From Chersky-840 sp963764205 (GTDB lineage Bacteria; Actinomycetota; Acidimicrobiia; Acidimicrobiales; UBA8190), in assembly GCA_963764205.1 (NCBI GenBank), contig CAVXRN010000004.1, positions 264,784 through 328,783 on the forward strand: DNA of 64,000 bases. Reading direction: 5' to 3'. Under the pieces are notes generated by a model. The model had not been told where the DNA came from and searched no databases. It saw only the letters and a list, made by a program, of their open reading frames with translations. Below are positions 43,313-52,684 of the stretch, one piece after another. The translations under genes were made by a program, and so were the position numbers. Each line of letters begins with the position of its first letter. The stretch's first letter is position 1.

Positions 43313-44389
43313 ATGGACGTCGCCACCTTCTGCCGGAAGAGCCGGGTCCTCGTGGTCGCAGGCAAGGGCGGCGTCGGCAAGACCACGATCACCGCCGCGC
43401 TGGCCCGGATGGCCGCCCACGCCGGCCTGTCGGTCCTCGTGGTGGAGCTCGAGGGAAAGACCGGCGTCCCGACCGCGTTCGGGGGGTCGGGAGCCCTCGC
43501 CTACGACGAGTCGGAGCTCTCGGGGGTGCAGTCGCTGCCGGGGGGAGGCACGGTGCGGGCCCGGCGCATCACACCCGACGACGCTCTGCTCGAATACCTC
43601 GCCGACCACGGCATGAAGCGGATCTCAAAGCGCCTCGTGTCGTCGGGGGCACTGGACGTCGTGGCAACGGCCATCCCCGGCATCCGGGACATCCTCGTCC
43701 TGGGCAAGGTCAAGAGCCTCGAACGCCAAGGAGTCGCCGACCTGATCCTGGTGGACGCCCCCGCCACCGGCCACGCCATGACGTTCCTGTCCTCGGCGCA
43801 GGGTCTCATGGACGCGGCCCGTTCGGGCCCGGTGCGACTCCAGGCCGCCGATGTCGTGGAGCTGCTGTCGGACCCCGAACGGTGCCAGGTCGCCCTCGTG
43901 ACGCTGCCCGAGGAGATGCCGGTGAACGAGGTCGTCGAGGCCGCGTACGCACTCGAAGACCGCATCGGCATCTCACTGGGCCCGGTCATCGTCAACGCCT
44001 GTCTCCCCGCCGACCCCGACCTGCAATGCGATCCCGAGCAGGCCGCATCGGAGGTGGGCGTTACCCTGACCCCGGACCAGGCCGTGGCACTGCGTGCGGC
44101 CGCGGATTTCAGGGCGCATCGGTTCGGGCTCCAAGAAGAACAGCGGGCACGACTGGCGACCGAGCTCCCGCTGCCGCAGCTGCAGGCTCCGTTCCTCTTC
44201 AGCGCCGGGATCGGGCCCCACGAGCTCGACATGCTGGCAGACGAACTGGCCGAAGCGGTCCGAGCCCTGCCCGACGACAGCGCGCGGGTCCATCTGCCCC
44301 GGACCGAGCCGCGGCCCGGCACTCGACCCGAGCCAGATGAGCCGGATGACGCCGAACGCGGGCCCGACGACGAGGAAGAGACGCCATGA
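43313..44389 (+). CDS. ArsA/GET3-family ATPase, first of pair
   Basis: 358 residues from ATG 43313. Deviant Walker A is VVAGKGGVGKTTITAALARM, with the signature lysine KGG. Switch I/II regions follow (LILVDAPATGHAMTFLSSA). The last 60 residues are acidic and Pro-rich and look disordered. In actinobacteria two such genes stand in tandem divergent from a WhiB gene (Rv3679-Rv3680 with whiB4). The pair likely forms a heteromer; a role in membrane-protein handling or anion export is suggested for relatives, but is not settled. The stop overlaps the next start by four bases. Confidence 0.88.
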   Translation: MDVATFCRKSRVLVVAGKGGVGKTTITAALARMAAHAGLSVLVVELEGKTGVPTAFGGSGALAYDESELSGVQSLPGGGTVRARRITPDDALLEYLADHGMKRISKRLVSSGALDVVATAIPGIRDILVLGKVKSLERQGVADLILVDAPATGHAMTFLSSAQGLMDAARSGPVRLQAADVVELLSDPERCQVALVTLPEEMPVNEVVEAAYALEDRIGISLGPVIVNACLPADPDLQCDPEQAASEVGVTLTPDQAVALRAAADFRAHRFGLQEEQRARLATELPLPQLQAPFLFSAGIGPHELDMLADELAEAVRALPDDSARVHLPRTEPRPGTRPEPDEPDDAERGPDDEEETP

Positions 44390-45502
44390 GCTCGACCCCC
44401 CCGCCACCGGCGCCCGTGGGCATGGTCGGGCTGTCCGAGCTCGTCACAGAACGGTCCATCGTCGTGTGCTGCGGTTCGGGCGGGGTCGGCAAGACCACCG
44501 TGTCGGCCGCCTTCGCCCTCGAGGCCGCCCGACGCGGCCGACGGGCGTGCGTGGTCACCATCGACCCGGCCAAACGCCTGGCCGACGCCCTGGGCGTGGA
44601 GACGCTGGGCAACAGTGCCCGGCGGATCGAAGGTGACTGGCCGGGGGAGCTGTGGGCGCTCATGCTCGATCCCAAGGGGACCTTCGACGACCTGATCGGC
44701 AGGTACGCGTCGTCGACCGAGCAGGCCGAGGGGATCCTGGCCAACCGGATCTACCGCAACCTCACCGGTGCGCTCTCGGGGACCCAGGAGTACATGGCCA
44801 TGGAGAAGCTCTACGAGCTGTCCGAAGCAGGGCTCTACGACCTCGTGGTGGTCGACACCCCGCCCTCGCGCAACGCCCTGGACTTCCTCGACGCCCCCCG
44901 GCGTCTCACCCGATTCCTCGGCCACCGGCTGTTCCAGCTGCTGCTCATGCCCACGAGGGCCTACCTGCGGGCCGTCTCGGTTGCCACCCAGGCCCTGCTG
45001 CGGACCATCTCGAAGGTTGCGGGGGCGGAGATCGTGCACGACGCCGTGGCGTTCTTCCAGGCCTTCGACGGGATGGAGGAAGGGTTCCGGACCCGGGCCG
45101 AGCACATGCGCAAGCTCCTCGCCCGTCGGACGACGGCGTTCGTCCTCGTGACGTCGCCCCGCTCCGACACCGTCGAAGAGGCGGGGTGGTTCGCCGACAA
45201 GCTCAACGAGTCGGGGCTGGCGGTGGAGGGGTTGGTCGTCAACCGCGTCCATCCGGCCTTCGGTGCCGACGGCCCGCTCCCGGAGGCTCCAGCCGGGAAG
45301 TGCCCTCGCCGCGCTGGTCGAGAACCTGCGGGGCTACCAGGCGGTGAACCGACGCGAGGAGGACGCCTTCGCCGCCCTCGTGATGCAGGTGGCGCCGTCG
45401 CCCGTGTCGCTGGTCCCGCTCCTCGACGTCGACGTCCACGACGTGCACGGGCTCGGGCTCGTGGCCGACCACGTCTTTTCCGATCACGTCGCCACCCGTT
45501 AG
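44386..45502 (+). CDS. ArsA/GET3-family ATPase, second of pair, frameshift near the C-terminus
   Basis: From ATG 44386 in an ATGA overlap. Walker A is VVCCGSGGVGKTTVSAAFAL; DPAKRLADALG and LVVVDTPPSRNALDFLDAP are the switch regions. In place of the signature lysine the loop begins GSGG, unlike the KGG of its partner. The first frame ends in unrelated Arg-rich sequence; a one-base change near 45285-45300 restores SALAALVENLRGYQAVNRRE and SPVSLVPLLDVDVHDV with a stop at 45502, giving about 372 residues. It is expected to work with the preceding ATPase. Confidence 0.85.
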
Positions 45503-45511
45503 CCTGAACCT

Positions 45512-45973
45512 GTGCGCACGATCGTGGTGGCCAGCGACGCCCCTTCGGTGCGGGCCGATGTCGTCGCCGTGGTGGGCGAGCCGGGCACCGAGATCATCGA
45601 GGTCGACTCCGGGCAGGCCGTCGCGCCGGCGGTCGACGAGCACGAGCCCGACCTCGTCATCGTCGACCTGCAGATGGGCAGCATGGGAGGCATGGCCGTG
45701 TGCCTCGAGCTCCGGCTGGAGGAGTCCTACGGCAATCTCCCCCACGTGCCCGTGCTCATGCTGCTCGACCGCCGCCCCGACGTGTTCCTGGCCAAGCGGT
45801 CGGGGGCCGAGGGCTGGATCGTGAAGCCCCTGGACCCGATCCGGCTGCGCAAGGCCACCACGGCGTTGACCGAGGGCGGCACGTACCACGACGACTCGTT
45901 CCAGCCCGTGCCCGTCCTGGCCGTGCTCAGTGGTGCACAGTCCGGCGCTGACGCCGCCGGCGCAGACGCCTGA
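45512..45973 (+). CDS. Single-domain response-regulator receiver protein
   Basis: 153 residues from GTG 45512, ten bases after the ArsA stop. It has one receiver domain: phospho-acceptor Asp in LVIVDLQMGSMGG, conserved Thr/Leu region VPVLMLLDRRPD and Lys in GWIVKPLDPIRLRKA. The acidic pair at the start is weaker (SDAPSV). The last 30 residues are unstructured. There is no output domain, so it may act by protein contact. No kinase is adjacent. Confidence 0.82.
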   Translation: MRTIVVASDAPSVRADVVAVVGEPGTEIIEVDSGQAVAPAVDEHEPDLVIVDLQMGSMGGMAVCLELRLEESYGNLPHVPVLMLLDRRPDVFLAKRSGAEGWIVKPLDPIRLRKATTALTEGGTYHDDSFQPVPVLAVLSGAQSGADAAGADA

Positions 45974-46134
45974 GCCATCTCGCCTGCGCGACGTGTTGCG
46001 TCGCCGAACACGAAGGCTCACCCGAAGACCGCCCTCCAGGATCCCGTCCCGGACGCGGCCGTCGCCGAGAACCCGCCGGAGAGGACCAGGAGCAGCTCAT
46101 CCTCGCCGCGCTGGACGACCTGCGCGACACCACG

Positions 46135-46866
46135 GTGCGCGAAGTCATGACGCCGCGGGTCGATGTGGTCGGCCTGCCCATCCCGGTCCAGGCCGCGGAC
46201 GTGGCCCGGGCCGTGCGCCAGACCGGGCACAGCAGCTTCCCCGTCTACGACGACGACCTCGACCACCTGATCGGGGTCCTGTTCGTCAACGACCTGTTCC
46301 GGTCGGGCTGGGAGATCGACGGGCGCAACGGCAACGGTGCGAACGGCGGTGAGCCCGACAAGCCTTCGCCGCTCGACATCTCCCGCCGGCTGCGTCAGCC
46401 CTACCCGGTGCCCGAGAGCCGTTTCGTGCTCGACGTCCTCGCCGACATGCGGCGCGACCGCAGGGCCTTCGCCGTCGTCGTGGACGAATACGGCGGGGTG
46501 GCCGGCGTGCTCACGGTGAAGGACCTCCTCTCCGCCCTCGTCGGCGACCTGCGCGACGAGTTCGACCCCGGCGGGGAGCCCGAGATCATCCGGGTCGACC
46601 GCACGCGGTGGCTCGTCGACGGCGGGGCGGCCATCGACGACGTCCGCGACCAGCTGGGCATGGACCTGCCCGAAGGCGACTATGTGACCCTGGGCGGTTT
46701 CCTCTTCGACGCCTTCGGCCACATTCCCGAGGAAGGCGAGAAGTTGACGTACGAGGGCTGGGAGCTGCGCGTGGCCGAGATGGACAAGCGCCGGGTGGCC
46801 AAGGTCGTCGTGCAGGCCGCCGGTGAAGCCGCGGCCGGCGCCGAGGAACACCTCAGCACGACCTGA
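46135..46866 (+). CDS. CorC/HlyC-like CBS-domain protein
   Basis: Given from GTG 46135, but the family sequence starts earlier: EDQEQLILAALDDLRDTTVREVMTPR begins near 46081 in the same frame. Going back, no usual start codon is found in frame, and a one-base change near 46080 would join it to an upstream frame reading DPVPDAAVAENPPE. So the N-terminus is probably broken by a frameshift. The protein has two CBS motifs (VARAVRQTGHSSFPVYDDD, FAVVVDEYGGVAGVLTVKDLL) and a C-terminal CorC_HlyC domain (GDYVTLGGFLFDAFGHIPEEG). No membrane DUF21 domain is present, so it is the soluble CorC type, linked to magnesium/cobalt efflux. Confidence 0.8.
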   Translation: MREVMTPRVDVVGLPIPVQAADVARAVRQTGHSSFPVYDDDLDHLIGVLFVNDLFRSGWEIDGRNGNGANGGEPDKPSPLDISRRLRQPYPVPESRFVLDVLADMRRDRRAFAVVVDEYGGVAGVLTVKDLLSALVGDLRDEFDPGGEPEIIRVDRTRWLVDGGAAIDDVRDQLGMDLPEGDYVTLGGFLFDAFGHIPEEGEKLTYEGWELRVAEMDKRRVAKVVVQAAGEAAAGAEEHLSTT

Positions 46867-46957
46867 GGCCGGAGAGCCACGTCGGCGTTTGGCACTACCA
46901 TCGGGGCCGGCGCCGGTCGGTGGACACCCTCTCGGCGCAGCCGGGATTCCGGCACCA

Positions 46958-47035
46958 CGGGCTGTAGCGCAGCTTGGTTAGCGCGCCACGTTCGGGACGT
47001 GGAGGTCCCGGGTTCAAATCCCGGCAGCCCGACCA
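46958..47035 (+). tRNA. tRNA-Pro (anticodon CGG)
   Basis: 78 bases with encoded CCA. Acceptor stem CGGGCTG pairs with CAGCCCG, discriminator A. Anticodon stem CCACG/CGTGG encloses the loop TTCGGGA, giving anticodon CGG. The T arm is CCGGG-TTCAAAT-CCCGG. The C1-G72 pair is typical of bacterial tRNA-Pro. Confidence 0.97.
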
Positions 47036-47120
47036 GATGCCGTTGGCCCCTTTTGGGTCGACGCTTGGGATGGACCGCTCGTGGAACGCGATGCGAAGTC
47101 ACCCGAATCCCCAGAGTGTT

Positions 47121-47136
47121 TCCTCAATATTGAGGA
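47121..47136. promoter_or_regulatory. 16-bp perfect palindrome upstream of the surface-protein gene
   Basis: TCCTCAATATTGAGGA is a perfect 16-bp dyad and AT-rich against its GC-rich surroundings, 86 bp before the ATG of the wall-anchored protein. A second short dyad, TGATC-G-GATCA, lies at 47156-47166. Both are good operator candidates; no regulator gene is adjacent. Confidence 0.45.
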
Positions 47137-47221
47137 TGTGTCTTCCGCAAGGTTCTGATCGGATCAAGCGTGGGACCTTCGGCGTCTTGCGCCGGTGGCC
47201 AACTTGCTGACAGGGGGTCCC

Positions 47222-50200
47222 ATGGAACGCTTCACGAATTTCGCCAAACACATCAGTGTCGCGGGCGCCGTCGCGCTCGTCGCCGGCTCAATGATGATTA
47301 TTGGGGTGGCGGTACAGACCATCACTGCTCCCGCCTTCGCAGACACGTCGGCATTCGAGCTCTTCTGCACGAACACCCCGATCGGCGACCTCGTGTTCAA
47401 CGACGTGGCCATTTCGGGCGCCTTGTCTCCCGCGGCACCGTCGCCCGGGCAGCAGTTCAGTCTCACCAACTTCCAGACGCGACTCACCGTTCCCGCTGCC
47501 ATCGTGCAAGAGGCCACCGCAGTGGGCAACACCTCGATCAGCGGCACGGCCACGGTCAGCGTGGCGGCAACGGGCGCGACGCCGAGCTCGATGCCGACCG
47601 CCCCTCTCACCTACGACCAGGCCATCCCGAACCCGGTGCCGTCGACCGGGATCACGCTCACCGAACCCTCGACACCCGCCACCGTCGGTCCGTTCACGGC
47701 GACGAGCGCCAACGTCGCACTGTCATTGGGATCGTCGATCAGCCTGACGTTCGACGACGTCGCCATCCCGGGGGGATTTCCCCCATTGCAGTGCTCGGCC
47801 TACCCCAACGACGTCATGCCCTCGGGCCTGGCCCAGGGGATCCCGCCCGGATTGCCGATCTCGCCGGTGATCGCCTCGGCCGGGACCCCTCCCACCCCGA
47901 CCACCTCCCCCGCCGGCGCAGTGACCGGGGCCTACGAGCTGTACTGCCCGCACACCCCGGTCGGCGACCTCGTGTTCAACGACGTGACCACCACGGCGAC
48001 CATCTCGCCGGGCACGCTCGCAGCCGGCGGTCAATTCCAGGTCACGGGGTACCAGACCGACATTCCCATTCCGTCCGGTGCGGTCACCGCCGCGGCCGGA
48101 CTCGGCAACGACAGCTTCGTCGGCTTGGCGACCAGTTCGCTCGACGCCTACGGGACCACCGCGTCGCAAGCGCCCACGGGCTCGATGGGATTCAACGTGC
48201 CGATCCCCGACCCGGTCCCCTCGTCGGGAGTGGCCCTCGACATCCCCTCCTCACCCACGACCATCGGTCCGCTCACCGCACTCGGAGGGCCGGTCACCAT
48301 CGCGCAAGACCAGTCCGTCCTGGTCGTGGCGGAGCTGTCGAGCAAGGCGTTCAAGATGTCGTGCACCGCCTACCCCAACGACGCCATCGCGACGTCGGGG
48401 AACACGGCCACGCCGCCACCTGCCACCCCGATCCGGCCCATCATCGCCACGGCAACGGCGTCGGGGACGCCGATCACGACCACCACCACCACGTTCCAAC
48501 CCGGCGGCCCGGGCGGCGGGAGCCAGACTCCCGGCGCCCCCTACGAGCTGTACTGCCCGAGCACCCCCGTGGGTGACATCGCCCTCAACGACGTCGTCAC
48601 CACCGGGTCGATCGCACCGACGTCGCTGAACGAAGGTGACCAATTCCAGGTCTCCGATCTGCAGACCCAGTTCACCATCCCCCAGGATGTCGCCCAGCAG
48701 GCCGAGAACCTGGGCCTCACGACCTTGAGCGGCGACCTGTCGCTCTTCCTCGACGTGACGGGCACCCAATACACGAACTACTACGGCGGCACGGGTGTGG
48801 CCACCTACCCGACGACCACACCGACGACGGTGGTGTCGAGCGGATCGGGCGGGACCACCGTCCTCGTCCCCGGGCCTTATCCCTACCCCATCCAGTTCCC
48901 GGGCGAAGACGACCTCTCGTTCAGCGTGACGCTGCCTTCGCCTGTGCCCGCCACCGGTGTGCAGTTCACGGCCACCCCGGCGCCGGGCTCCTCGGCCGAG
49001 ACGTTCGTCGCGGCCGGTGGCCCCATCCAGGTGTTCGTGTCCGGCGCCAACCTCGACGTCACCGCGTTCGGTGATCAGTTCGGGTTGTTCTGCGACACGC
49101 TTGCGAACGACACGGTCCCCACGGGGCTCTCGATCCAGGAGCCGTACAACGGGGAGATCGAGCCGCTGGTCACGACGGGCAGCGCCACCATCGTCCCGCC
49201 CCCACCGACCCCACCCGGAGCGCCGGGCTCCTACGAGCTGTACTGCCCCGGCACCCCCGTCGGCAACATCGCGCTCAACAACGTCGACACGGTCGGGACC
49301 ATCACGCCGCCTGATCCTGCTCCGGGACAGCAGTTCAATCTCACCGGCTACCAGACCACCCTCAGCCTCCCTGCGAGCATCACCTCGGCGGCGGCCGCCT
49401 TGGGCAATTCCGACATCAGTGGCACCGCCACCGGATCGGTCGACGCGACCGGCGCCACACCCGCACAGATCTCGACGGGGACGATGAACTTCGACGTCCC
49501 CATCCCGTCGCCGATCCCCGCGTCCGGCCTCACGTTCTCGATCCCCTCGTCGGCGGGAACGATCGGCCCGTTCACGGCGACGGCGAGTGGGATCACCATC
49601 GCCGAGGACGCGAGCGTCCGACTGGTCCTCGAGGTCTCGGGGAGCAGCCTCACGCTCCAATGTGCCGCGTACCCGAACAACGCAGAACCGACGGGCATCG
49701 TGGAGTCGGCCCCGACGGGGCAACCGAGGTCCCCGATCATCGCCGTCTCGGGTGGCGGTGCTCCGGGCGGACCCTCGAGCGCAACGCTGACACTCAGCTC
49801 CACCAGCGTCAGCGGCGGGGAGAGCGTGACGGTGACCGGAAGCGGGCTGACCGCGAGCTCTCCGGGAAACGTCCTCGAGTGCAACAACTCGCCGACCCAA
49901 CCGACGGTCGATCTCGGCGCGCCCATCAACCACGTCGTCGACGTAGGGTGTAGCGCGCCGTCGCTGAGCCAGGTGGTGACGACCAGCGACACCGGGACGC
50001 TGTCCAGCTCGTACACCATCGTGCAGGGAACCGTCGGACCCCCGTGCGGGGCCGCTCCTGCCGCGGTGGCCTGTCCGCCCACCGACAGCTCGGGTCAGAG
50101 CCCGCAGACCGATGCCGCCGACTATCCGTGTCCGCCCACCCCGGCACAGGACGCCGCCGGGGTGACCTGCACCCTCACCTACGGCGACGCAGCGGGTGAC

Positions 50201-50706
50201 TCCGCGTCCGGGGTGATCCTGTTCTCGGGCTCCCAGCCGCCTATCCCGACGACGGTTCCGGGGGCGACGCCCACGACCGCACCGCCCGATCCCGTCGCGT
50301 CAGGGTCCTCCACCACCGACACGGTCGCGCCGGCGTCGGCACCGACGACCACGTCGGCCGCGGCCGGTCAGAGCACCACGTCGGCTCCCGGGCCCTCCCG
50401 CTTCGTCGACGCCGACCAGTGCGGTACCGACAGTGGAGACCGACCAGTGCGGCACCGACGACCACGTCGGCCGTCTCCACCAACGCAACGTCGTCGAACG
50501 ACGATCCCGCGGCACCGGCCTCGACGGCCGATCCCGTGGTGCGCGCCTCGTCGGGCTCACTGGCCTTCACCGGCTCGGGGCCTGCCTCCGGGTGGGTCCT
50601 CGTCGGCGGCGTCGCCCTGATCGTGCTCGGCTTGGCCATGTTGATGCTCGTCGACGCACCGCGTCGGCTCCGATGGGTGTTGGGGCGCAACGCACGCTCG
50701 GAGTGA
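47222..50706 (+). CDS. Large wall-anchored surface protein with four repeated modules and LAFTG sorting signal
   Basis: About 1160 residues from ATG 47222. A signal peptide (hydrophobic core VAGAVALVAGSMMIIGV, then APAFADTS) is followed by four homologous modules starting near residues 46, 239, 441 and 671. Each opens with a variant of YELYCPGTPVGNIALNNV and closes with a cysteine in a variant of LQCAAYPNN, so each module has a probable disulfide. Thr/Pro-rich linkers join them. Near residues 855-960 an Ig-like/neocarzinostatin-like domain is visible (LSSTSVSGGESVTVTGSG). A Thr/Ser/Pro stem leads to LAFTG, a hydrophobic helix and RRLRWVLGR, a class E sortase signal. To reach this end from the main frame two one-base changes are needed, near 50396-50402 and 50438-50443. 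Function unknown; an adhesin or S-layer-like coat is possible. Confidence 0.82.
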
Positions 50707-50727
50707 ACCGGCGCCGCCGGGATCAGC

Positions 50728-51234
50728 TCACTGGATCTCCACCGAGCTGACGTACCACCCCCCGGGTGCCTGGGACTCGAGGAGTTGGTAGATCGGGGCG
50801 TTGACGGGCCCGCCTCCGGGCGCCCCGAAGGTGCAGATGATGGGGGGGAAGGCCGAGGAGCACCCACGGTTGATGGCGAGGCCGTCGGGATACTTGACCG
50901 CGAACAACGTGGCGACGGCTTGGGGCGTGGCCACGCGCAGCGCCGTGGCCCGGTTCCCCGAGGCCCAGTACCCCACGAGCGCGTTGGCAGCAGCATCGGG
51001 GCTCGGCTGGGGAGCCGGCGGTATGACCGGTGCGGCGGTCGTCGGCACCGCGACGGTCGTCGTCGTCGTCGGAGCGGGTGGGATCGTGGCGATCGTGGTC
51101 GGATCGGCCACCGTCGTCGTCGTGGGTTGTGTCGTGGGGTCGGCGGCCTTGGTCGTGCCGCACGCGGCGGCGGTCACGCCCAGGAAAGCCACCACGGCGG
51201 CGACTCGGACCGGTCGGGTGCGAGTGGATTTCAC
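50728..51234 (-). CDS. Putative secreted lipoprotein
   Basis: 168 residues from GTG 51234 (GTG 51237 is adjacent). A signal peptide with lipobox-like TAAACG is followed by a Thr/Pro-rich linker of about 45 residues. The mature domain of about 95 residues holds VGYWASGNRATALRVATP and two cysteines (RGCSSAF and IICTFG) probably joined by a disulfide. I recognise no named family. It converges with the surface protein, 21 bp between stops. Confidence 0.75.
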   Translation of the reverse strand: MKSTRTRPVRVAAVVAFLGVTAAACGTTKAADPTTQPTTTTVADPTTIATIPPAPTTTTTVAVPTTAAPVIPPAPQPSPDAAANALVGYWASGNRATALRVATPQAVATLFAVKYPDGLAINRGCSSAFPPIICTFGAPGGGPVNAPIYQLLESQAPGGWYVSSVEIQ

Positions 51235-51293
51235 CACTCCATTGTGGCAAATCCGCCGCGGCAACTTCGGGCGCGCCCCGGCCTTTTCCGGCG

Positions 51294-52022
51294 TCAGAGC
51301 GTCTTGACCAGGTACTCGCTCATCGTCACGTTGCGGATGCGGGCAAGGTCGAGACAGGCGTTCACACTGTCGAGCATGGCGGTGATGTGCTCGGACAACA
51401 CCGCCGGGTCTCCGGGCGCGTTGAAGAACAGCATGGGGTCGGCCACGTGCCGGGCCGAGGGCCACGCCTCCTCCACGATGCCGTGGATCTCGGGCGCTCC
51501 TGCTGTGACTGGACGCACCACCTCGTTGCGGACGTACCGGCACCGGGGTTGCAGCTCGCCCGAGAGCGGGGACTGCGTGCCGTGCCAGCGCTCGATCCAC
51601 GTGGCGTAGTCGAGGCCCTCGGGCCGGTGGATGAGCGAGACCGTGAGCACACCGGGCGACCGCTGCCCGTCGGCCCAGTTCCGCGGGCCAGAGTGCGGGG
51701 TCGTGCCGTAGTCCTCGTAGAGCGATTCGACCACGAGGTAGCCGGCGACGCTGCGCCCGGCCCCGACGATCAACTGCTCGAGCGGAGCCCGACGGTCGTA
51801 GCTGTCCACCCAGACAGAAACCTCGGCGACGTGAGGGTCCTCGCCCTCGGGTGTGGGCACGGGCGACGGTGCCTCCGCCGCGTCGGTGTCATGGACGTTC
51901 ACCGTCACCGCCCGCGCACCGGCTTCGACCAAACTGCGCCCGACGCGCAGGAGCTCATCGCGTCGCTCGTCGCCGCGTGCAGGTGACGCGTCACCCCAGA
52001 GCAGATAGACGAGCTTCTCCAC
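51294..52022 (-). CDS. EthD-domain-like protein
   Basis: 242 residues from ATG 52022. The plan is two ferredoxin-like alpha+beta modules, as in the dimeric alpha-beta-barrel (EthD) superfamily: an N-terminal KLVYLLWGD strand, and in the second half TVSLIHRPEGLDYATWIERWHGT in part, then PRCRYVRNEVV. The string WHGTQSPL is close to the EthD core. No cofactor site is clear. Members help in polyketide or ether degradation, but most are uncharacterised. Confidence 0.72.
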   Translation of the reverse strand: MEKLVYLLWGDASPARGDERRDELLRVGRSLVEAGARAVTVNVHDTDAAEAPSPVPTPEGEDPHVAEVSVWVDSYDRRAPLEQLIVGAGRSVAGYLVVESLYEDYGTTPHSGPRNWADGQRSPGVLTVSLIHRPEGLDYATWIERWHGTQSPLSGELQPRCRYVRNEVVRPVTAGAPEIHGIVEEAWPSARHVADPMLFFNAPGDPAVLSEHITAMLDSVNACLDLARIRNVTMSEYLVKTL

Positions 52023-52052
52023 CGCCGGATCTTACGGCCGGTGGACCGGGGG

Positions 52053-52424
52053 TCACCGGTCGGTCTGGTCCCACTCCTCGGACATGATCTGGACCTCCAT
52101 GAGCGAGGCGATCTCGTCGGCGAGGACCGCGCACCGGCACGGCTCCTCGGCCAGGTCCGCTTCGAGGACCAACGACACGAGGCGGTCCACCACACGTTGC
52201 TGTCCATGCTCGATGAGCCGAGCCGTGAACGGAGCCAGGCGCAGGACCATGGGCCGTTCGGCCTCGGCGTGACGGACGAAGGCTTCGAGCAGCGCCGAGG
52301 CGACGCCACTGAGCCGCACGTGGTCGCCCTTATTGGCAATAGGGCCCAGCTCGTGCGCCATCTCGAGCAGGCGACGATGGTCGGGGGGATCGCGGTCCCA
52401 GGCGGGCGCCGGTTGGAAGGTCAT
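52053..52424 (-). CDS. Hemerythrin-like helical hypothetical protein
   Basis: 123 residues from ATG 52424. It is nearly all helical with histidines and glutamates spaced as in hemerythrin-like bundles: HRRLLEMAHELG, LLEAFVRHAEAERPMV and RLIEHGQQRVVDRLVSLVLEA. Whether iron is bound is uncertain, because the exact HxxxE/HxxxH spacing is not fully met. It lies 30 bp downstream of the EthD-like gene's start on the same strand... the order is this gene first, then the EthD-like gene begins 31 bp after its stop in transcription order reversed by strand, so co-transcription is likely. Confidence 0.5.
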   Translation of the reverse strand: MTFQPAPAWDRDPPDHRRLLEMAHELGPIANKGDHVRLSGVASALLEAFVRHAEAERPMVLRLAPFTARLIEHGQQRVVDRLVSLVLEADLAEEPCRCAVLADEIASLMEVQIMSEEWDQTDR

Positions 52425-52446
52425 GGGTGGCCTCTTGCGTGGGTGG

Positions 52447-52491
52447 ACCGGAGGTACCGAAAGCATCCTCCGGTAGCTTGCGTTGCGCAAG
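52447..52491. promoter_or_regulatory. Two adjacent perfect hairpins in the gap before the NlpC/P60 gene
   Basis: ACCGGAGG (52447-52454) pairs with CCTCCGGT (52467-52474), and CTTGCG (52477-52482) pairs with CGCAAG (52486-52491). Both lie just upstream of the hemerythrin-like gene on the minus strand and in a 260-bp gap shared with the NlpC/P60 gene. Further GC-rich dyads follow up to about 52575. I could not fit the block to a known riboswitch. Confidence 0.4.
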
Positions 52492-52684
52492 GGGAATTGG
52501 CCCAACACCGGGGCCGGTGCCGACGGGAGGCCGCGGAGCCCGCGGGAGGGTCCCCCGTCGGGTCTCCACACGACCACTCCTGTCACTCTGTCAACAACCC
52601 GCTGGTAGGGCGGCCGATCTGTGCGGTACGCAAAGGGCTCCGTTTGCCACGTCGAGAGGGCCCTTGCTAAGCACTTGGCCTATC

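Noticed and set aside
47170..48576. A 468-codon plus-strand frame in the surface protein region
   Set aside because: It is Arg/His-rich shadow sequence in another frame of the modular surface protein.
50419..50706. A separate small membrane gene at 50419-50706
   Set aside because: Its LAFTG motif, hydrophobic helix and basic tail are the missing C-terminus of the surface protein, separated from it only by frameshifts.
52440..52684. c-di-AMP (ydaO) riboswitch before the NlpC/P60 gene
   Set aside because: Expected by analogy, but the conserved GGGGTGAAT-like and CCGAAC-like segments were not found.
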